Positions 58,507 to 64,000 of a DNA stretch of 64,000 nt are shown piece by piece. The stretch is from Siphonodentalium dalli. Lineage: Eukaryota; Mollusca; Scaphopoda; Gadilida; Siphonodentaliidae. The stretch is taken from assembly GCA_032622095.1 (NCBI GenBank), contig CP136063.1, positions 36,432,106 to 36,496,105 of the forward strand, in the 5' to 3' direction. The translations under genes and the position numbers were made by a program. Each line of letters starts with the position of its first letter. Position 1 is the first letter of the stretch. The notes beneath the pieces were generated by a model. That model was not told the DNA's origin. It did no database searches and saw only the letters and a program-made list of their open reading frames with translations.

Positions 58507-58639
58507 GTGAGTATTTGTAGCCCGTAAAATTGACTTGGCCAATGAACAAAACAACCTCTTTATATGTCAAGATGTCATGATAAATTTCACAATGATCAGA
58601 CAAAAGGTACCATCATTGAACCATTGGTATGCCCTCTAT

Positions 58640-58730
58640 TAGAGGTGCCACGATTATTGATTTTGATAATCGATAATCAGTCGTCAATAATCGACTATAA
58701 TCGATTAATCGTACATAATAACATCAGAAC
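58640..58730. repeat. AATCGAT-rich palindromic stretch
   Basis: GATTATTGATTTTGATAATC, GATAATCAG, AATCGACTATAATCGATTAATCG: overlapping ATTAATCG/CGATTAAT-type palindromes. Fold-back potential, no coding. Confidence 0.6.
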
Positions 58731-58855
58731 CGGTAGGAGTATTCTGTAATATGGCCTATTGGCTGGGTGCTGGTTAACTGCACTGTCGCTGGTTGTTTGA
58801 GGCATCAGCCGATGTGCATCAAAAACAACTGTTAATGAAAGTGTCAATGACACTG

Positions 58856-60579
58856 TAGCTCAACTTGGAAAGGGAATAATTTAATATATTACAGTCAATG
58901 GAACGATTAGGAATGTGGAAAGTTGAATGTCTAATACTAGTTTATACATGTAGACATGAAGAGAAAAGTAAAATCCAAGATGGCTGCTGGCGGCCATGTT
59001 TTCAGCCGTATGACCCCAAAATGAGTCGTTCCCATCTACATGTCATCGTTAACATCAATGACAAATTTTATGACGATCAGACTAAAGGTACGACCTGTGG
59101 CCCGTGCTAATGGATTAAATTTTGAAATCCAAGATGGCCACTGGCGGCCATGTTTTTTGTCCGAATGACCCCGAAATCAGACTAAAGGTACGACCTGTAG
59201 CCCGTGGTAAAGGATTTAGTCATACAAAGAGTAAAATCCAAGATGGCTGCTGGCGACCATGTTTTTTGGCCGATTGACCCCAAAATTACTCGTTCCCATC
59301 TACATGTCATTGTTAAGAACCATGACAAATTTTATGATGATCAGACTAAAGGTACGACCTGTAGCCCGTGCTAAAGAATTTAGTCATACAAAGAGTAAAA
59401 TCCAAGATGGCTGCTGGCGGCCATGTTTTTGGCCAAATGACACCCAAAATTACTCGTTCCCATCTACATGTCAATATTAACATCCATGACAAATTTCATG
59501 ATGATCAGACGAACAGTACGACCTGTGGCCCGTGCTAATGGATTAAATTTTGAAATCCAAGATGGCTGCTAGCGGCCATGTTTTATGTCCGAATGACCCC
59601 AAAATGACTCATCCCATTTACATTCCAATTTCAACAGCCATGAAAATTTTTATGATGATCAGACTAAAGGTACGACCTGTAGCCCGTGCTAAAGGATTTA
59701 GTCATACAAAGAGTAAAATCCAAGATGGCTGCTGGCGGCCATGTTTTTTGGCCGAATGACCCCAAAATGACTCGTTCCCATCTACATGTGATTATTAACA
59801 TTCTTGACAAATTTTATGATGATCAGACTAAAAGTAGGACCTGTAGCCCGTGCTAAAGGATTTAGTCATGCAAAGAGTAAAATCCAAGACGGCTGCTGGC
59901 GGCCATGTTTTTGGGCCGAATGACCCCAAAATAACTCGTTCCCATCAACATGTCAATATTAACATCCATGACAAATTTCATGATGATCAGACGAACAGTG
60001 CGACCTGTGGCCCGTGCTAATGGATTGAATTTTGAAAACAAAGATGGCCACTGGCGGCCATGTTTTTGTCCGAATGACCCCAAAATGACTCGTTCCCAAC
60101 TACATTCCAATTTCAACAGCCATGACAAATTTCATGATTATCAGACTAAAGGTACGACCTGTAGCCCGTGCTAAAGGATTTAGTCATACAAAGAGTAAAA
60201 TCCAAGATGGCTGCTGGCGGCCATGTTTTTTGGCCGAATGACCCCAAAATTACTCGTTCCCATCTACATGTCAATATTAACATCCATGACAAATTTCATG
60301 ACGATCAGACGAACAGTACGGCCTGTAGCCCGTGCTAATGGATTGAATTTTGAAATCTAAGATGGCCGCTGGCGGCCATGTTTTTTTTCCGAATGACCCC
60401 AAAATGAATCATTCCGGTACAAATGTTAATGTCAACAGCTATGACAAATTTCATAATGATCCGATCAAAGGTACGACCTGTAGCCTCTATTGTTGACGCC
60501 TTACGTACACACGCGCACACGGACGACGGACAACAAAGCCATAGCAATAGCTCAAACTTTACAAAGTAAAGTTGAGCTA
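58856..60579 (+). mobile_element. Core-repeat element with alternating 155/164-bp units
   Basis: Ends TAGCTCAACTT (58856-58866) and AAGTTGAGCTA (60569-60579) are inverted copies. In between, about ten units carry AAGATGGCNGCTGGCGGCCATGT..., spaced 154, 109, 164, 155, 164, 164, 155, 164 and 154 bp (near 58978 to 60360). Two unit types alternate, one ending TTTAGTCATACAAAGAGTAAAATCC and one TTAAATTTTGAAATCC. After the last unit come ACACACGCGCACACGGACGACGG and a terminal hairpin (TAGCTCAAACTTT / AAAGTTGAGCTA). No protein. Short open frames on both strands are by-products. Confidence 0.8.
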
Positions 60580-60594
60580 AAAAGGCGTCAGCAC

Positions 60595-61000
60595 GTGGTC
60601 TAACCAGGTGACTCTGCAGGTGCACGATTCCATTGTTTCAGGATAGCGTGGTCCAAACACCTGCACACTTCCATTGTTTTCAAAAGGTCCAAACAGGTGC
60701 ACGAGGCTTGCTGACAATTATGGTGGCCATTGTTGGGTCGAATAAGGAGGAGTTTCGGCACCCTATCATATAATTAAGAATCAGCGACTTTAATTAATTA
60801 AAACCTATCAAATAATTAAGAACGAAAAGGAGGGGCTTCATTAATTCATTCTACCTATCATATAAGTGAGAAGGAAAAGGAGGGGCTTTCATACAATAAG
60901 GACGCCTAATAAACCCCTACCATTGGCCCCTTAAGACAATAGGGTGAAACAAAGGGGTAAAAATCGATAGAATTGCCCGGATAGCGCCATGTATACTACT
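60595..61000. repeat. Minor repeats
   Basis: GGTCTAACCAGGTGACTCTG block related to 56155-56215, then three diverged CCTATCATATAATTAAGAA..GGAGGGGCTT units near 60763, 60806 and 60853. Confidence 0.6.
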
Positions 61001-62010
61001 AAGATCGCGTTCTATTGCCAGTGTCAGGATTCACGTTGAACGTGCTATCAGACGAATGAAAACATTCAAGATTATAAGTGGAATAATTCCATTGAAACTT
61101 AGATTTACTCTTTCACAAATAACCAGAATTATTGCAGTAATCTGCAATTTGCAGAAACCCTTAGCTTAAAAGCTTGTGCCGGCAACAACATTTTAAAATA
61201 TTTCACTATTAACATATTGGTAGGTCTCAACATTGGACAAAGCATTGGACAACAGTTGTCAACAAGAAAGAAAATTATCAGGTGAACGTCTGGCATATTC
61301 ATGACAGACAAAAGATTTAGAGACTTAATATTTACTCGAAAGGTAACTGTACATGATTCCATCAAGTTGCAACACCTCGACCTTCAGTGGATATTCAACA
61401 GTAAAATTAACCCTTTCAGTGCCAAGTCCGATTTTTGTATCAACCCATATTTCCTTGATCATTTTTCAAATTTATTGATCATAATAATGTGATACATTGA
61501 TGGAAAGAGCTCTAAGCATCAAGCAAATATGGGTTGATACAAAAATCGGACTTGGCACTGAAAGGGTTAATGGGAAAGATGGATGCTAGGCTGAACATCA
61601 AGACTACTAGTATATGTATATGCAAAAGGAACGGTTCAATGATTTTGACTCCATAAGAGGATGTACATGTACATGTACCATCTATATATATTACAACGAA
61701 GTTCAAACTTCATGTTGGAGTTGACTTCTATTCCGTTTCAAATTAAGATTGACCAAATTGACACATTCTTTTTTTTACAATATATTTACATTTAAAGATG
61801 CTCTGAGTTGTATGCAGGATGCTTGGTTTATGATAGAAAACGAGTAATTGAGTTGAATGTCAAATGAACGTGTGAAATATAGGGGTGTATATAACGTGGC
61901 GAATTACAAACATTAGCATAATTTCAAAAATGCTCTCCACAGATTATCCCAGAGGCAAGGTTAGTTTTGGAAAATTTTCATTTAATTCTTAGTATCCAAT
62001 GGTTATTTAA
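61001..62010. repeat. Duplicated block B: truncated transposase tail, flank, TATA, acidic-gene exon 1
   Basis: 61001-61890 matches 50941-51831, and 61891-62010 matches 55149-55268. It contains the last 56 codons of the transposase (stop at about 61167-61169), MITE copy B, the uninterrupted TGTAT site (61886-61890) and MLSTDYPRGK (61930-61959). It lacks the 3.3-kb element. Cut at both ends, hence a dead duplicate. Confidence 0.95.
61407..61570. mobile_element. Palindromic piggyBac-like MITE, copy B
   Basis: Same fold-back element as 51350-51513, between TTAA at 61407-61410 and 61567-61570. The right arm carries two changes (GCATCAAGCAAAT), so the arms are no longer perfectly paired. Confidence 0.8.
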
Positions 62011-63505
62011 TGCTTGGTTTATGATAGAAAACGAGTCGTGTGCAGGACGCTTGGTTTCAGACACAATACGAGTCGTGTGCAGGACGCTTGGTTTCAGACA
62101 CAATACGAGTCGTGTGCAGGACGCTTGGTTTCAGACACAATACGAGTCGTGTGCAGGACGCATGGTTTAAGATACAAAACGGGTCGTGTGCAGGACGCTT
62201 GGTTTAAGATACAAAACGGGTCGTGTGCAGGACGCTTGGTTTAAGATACAAAACGGGTCGTGTGCAGGACGCTTGGTTTAAGATACAAAACGAGTCGTGT
62301 GCAGGACGCTTGGTTTCAGACACAATACGAGTCGTGTGCAGGACGCTTGGTTTAAGATACAAAACGGGTCGTGTGCAGGACGCTTGGTTTAAGATACAAA
62401 ACGAGTCGTGTGCAGGACGCTTGGTTTCAGACACAATACGAGTCGTGTGCAGGACGCTTGGTTTAAGATACAAAACGGGTCGTGTGCAGGACGCTTGGTT
62501 TCAGACACAATACGAGTCGTGTGCAGGACGCTTGGTTTAAGATACAAAACGGGTCGTGTGCAGGACGCTTGGTTTAAGATACAAAACGAGTCGTGTGCAG
62601 GACGCTTGGTTTCAGACACAATACGAGTCGTGTGCAGGACGCTTGGTTTAAGATACAAAACGGGTCGTGTGCAGGACGCTTGGTTTCAGACACAATACGA
62701 GTCGTGTGCAGGACGCTTGGTTTAAGATACAAAACGGGTCGTGTGCAGGACGCTTGGTTTAAGATACAAAACGAGTCGTGTGCAGGACGCTTGGTTTCAG
62801 ACACAATACGAGTCGTGTGCAGGACGCTTGGTTTAAGATACAAAACGGGTCGTGTGCAGGACGCTTGGTTTAAGATACAAAACGAGTCGTGTGCAGGACG
62901 CTTGGTTTCAGACACAATACGAGTCTATGCAGGACGCTTGGTTTAAGATACAAAACGGGTCGTGTGCAGGACGCTTGGTTTAAGATACAAAACGAGTCGT
63001 GTGCAGGACGCTTGGTTTCAGACACAATACGAGTCGTGTGCAGGACGCTTGGTTTAAGATACAAAACGAGTCGTGTGCAGGACGCTTGGTTTCAGACACA
63101 AAACGAGTCGTGTGCAGGACGCTTGGTTTCAGACACAATACGAGTCGTGTGCAGGACGCTTGGTTTCAGACACAATACGAGTCGTGTGCAGGACGCTTGG
63201 TTTCAGACACAATACGAGTCGTGTGTAGGACGCTTGGTTTCAGACACAATGTGAGTCGTGTGCAGGACGCTTGGTTTCAGACATAATGTGAGTTGTGTGT
63301 AGGACGCTTGGTTTCAGACACAATAGGAGTCGTGTGCAGGACGCTTGGTTTCAGACACAAAACGGGTCGTGTGTAGGACACTTGGTTTCAGACACAAAAC
63401 GGGTCGTGTGTAGGACGCTTGGTTTCAGAGACAAAACGGATCGTGTGTAGGACGCTTGGTTTCAGACACAATAGGAGTCGTGTGTAGGATGCTTGGTTTC
63501 AGAGG
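62011..63505. repeat. 37-bp satellite with 185-bp higher-order repeat
   Basis: About 40 tandem units of 37 bp, containing GTCGTGTGCAGGACGCTTGG. Two main monomer types differ in TTTAAGATACAAAACG(G/A) versus TTTCAGACACAATACGA. Between about 62223 and 62780 a five-monomer (185-bp) order repeats three times. The 3' part (63240-63505) is more diverged (GTGTGTAGGA). The first unit (TGCTTGGTTTATGATAGAAA, 62011) equals a stretch inside the upstream flank (about 61820-61845). Long open frames on both strands arise because 3x37 keeps frame. Confidence 0.95.
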
Positions 63506-64000
63506 AGGCATAGCGAGAAGTTCAGCTTGATATGGAGAAGGGACCGGAACTATATGGATGAATAGTGTCGCATGCATGGGCACAGAAAATACAATACTTT
63601 TCCGTCCTTGGATATAGGTACCTGCTATGAGGTTGATGGATTGATTAGAGTTTAACGTCATTTTAGCAACAAAGCCATATCACGATGAGAAGAAACAGAT
63701 TATCCAAATCGAGTGAAGCAACTGTGATTAGAAATGACAGTGAATTAGACTAAAACAAAATATATACAAACTAGGTAACCCGTACAGGCACGCTGACAGC
63801 ATGCTATCATTTGCGGGCATCCGTATCAAGGTCATGTTGGGTGGACAAAATAACCGGACAAAAATATTCCCCCTCCCCGAGTGGACCATACATAACAAAT
63901 TTCACGTCGATGTCACCGCTGACGACCGAGATATCGCCCAAGGTGATTTGTGGGTACCCGTTTCAAGGTCAAGGTCACATCAGGCGGACAAACTGACACG
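63506..64000. other. Non-coding end of window
   Basis: No gene. Two AAGGTCA-containing stretches (63826 and 63964) about 138 bp apart hint at another tandem repeat running off the window. Confidence 0.45.

Noticed and set aside
58898-60625. Several 70-96 codon frames in the core-repeat element
   Set aside because: Repeat translations on both strands (for example ..KSKIQDGCWRPCF..), with no splice or start evidence.
62223-63286. Long open frames (95-121 codons) on both strands in the satellite
   Set aside because: They follow from a stop-free 37-bp unit read in rotating frames; mirrored frames on the minus strand show there is no coding signal.
62011-63505. CRISPR-like array of about 37-bp direct repeats
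   Set aside because: The units are contiguous with no unique spacers, the flanks are eukaryotic transposon sequence, and no cas genes exist. It is a satellite.

Overview
This looks like AT-rich animal DNA, most likely from a mollusc and probably a bivalve. Genes are split by GT-AG introns. Dispersed core-repeat elements carry motifs I associate with bivalve genomes (GTTATCTCCC, AAGGGCCATAACTC, CAAGATGGCGGCC). Debris from at least seven transposon classes is visible. The species assignment is recollection plus inference; no marker gene proves it. Nothing bacterial was seen: no operons, rRNA, tRNA or true CRISPR array.

Layout: (1) 1-14745 is a near-perfect 1386-bp satellite array of 10.6 copies, running into a 100-N assembly gap (14746-14845). 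(2) 14.8-37 kb is mostly non-coding, with decayed tandem repeats, two LINE coding fragments (22.4-23.0 and 25.4-25.7 kb), a LINE 3' end (36.6-36.9 kb), a BEN-domain exon (20.5 kb), an unrecognised exon (28.8 kb) and two long hairpins (32.9 and 33.4 kb). (3) 37.6-44.3 kb holds a new-looking first exon, a duplicated second exon, and a Q-rich repeat exon that runs directly into a decayed Polinton-type DNA polymerase B. An intact PC4/p15-like ORF and a frameshifted YqaJ-type nuclease follow, all on the + strand. This looks like the remains of a virus-like element joined to spliced exons. (4) 45.7-51.1 kb contains small exons with good splice sites and an intact ISL2EU-type DDE transposase (343 aa). 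A Harbinger-like fragment lies on the minus strand. (5) 51832-55143 is a 3312-bp inserted element with 449-bp terminal inverted repeats. Its ends begin CACAGTG, identical to the V(D)J recombination-signal heptamer, and it is flanked by a 5-bp target duplication (TGTAT). An uninterrupted copy of the insertion site lies in the same window at 61.9 kb. Both features fit the Transib/RAG superfamily. (6) 55.2-58.5 kb carries a two-exon acidic gene whose TATA box abuts that element, and three phase-compatible exons leading into a HECT domain. (7) 58.9-60.6 kb is a core-repeat element. 61.0-62.0 kb is a partial duplicate of the ISL2EU 3' flank. 62.0-63.5 kb is a 37-bp satellite whose first monomer matches a sequence inside that duplicate, so the array was probably seeded by it.

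The genes do not form one pathway. Most are mobile-element genes at different stages of decay. The likely host genes are the HECT gene and possibly the BEN gene, the gene starting at 37643 and the acidic gene at 55.2 kb. All similarity calls are by eye from recalled family motifs; no search was run.
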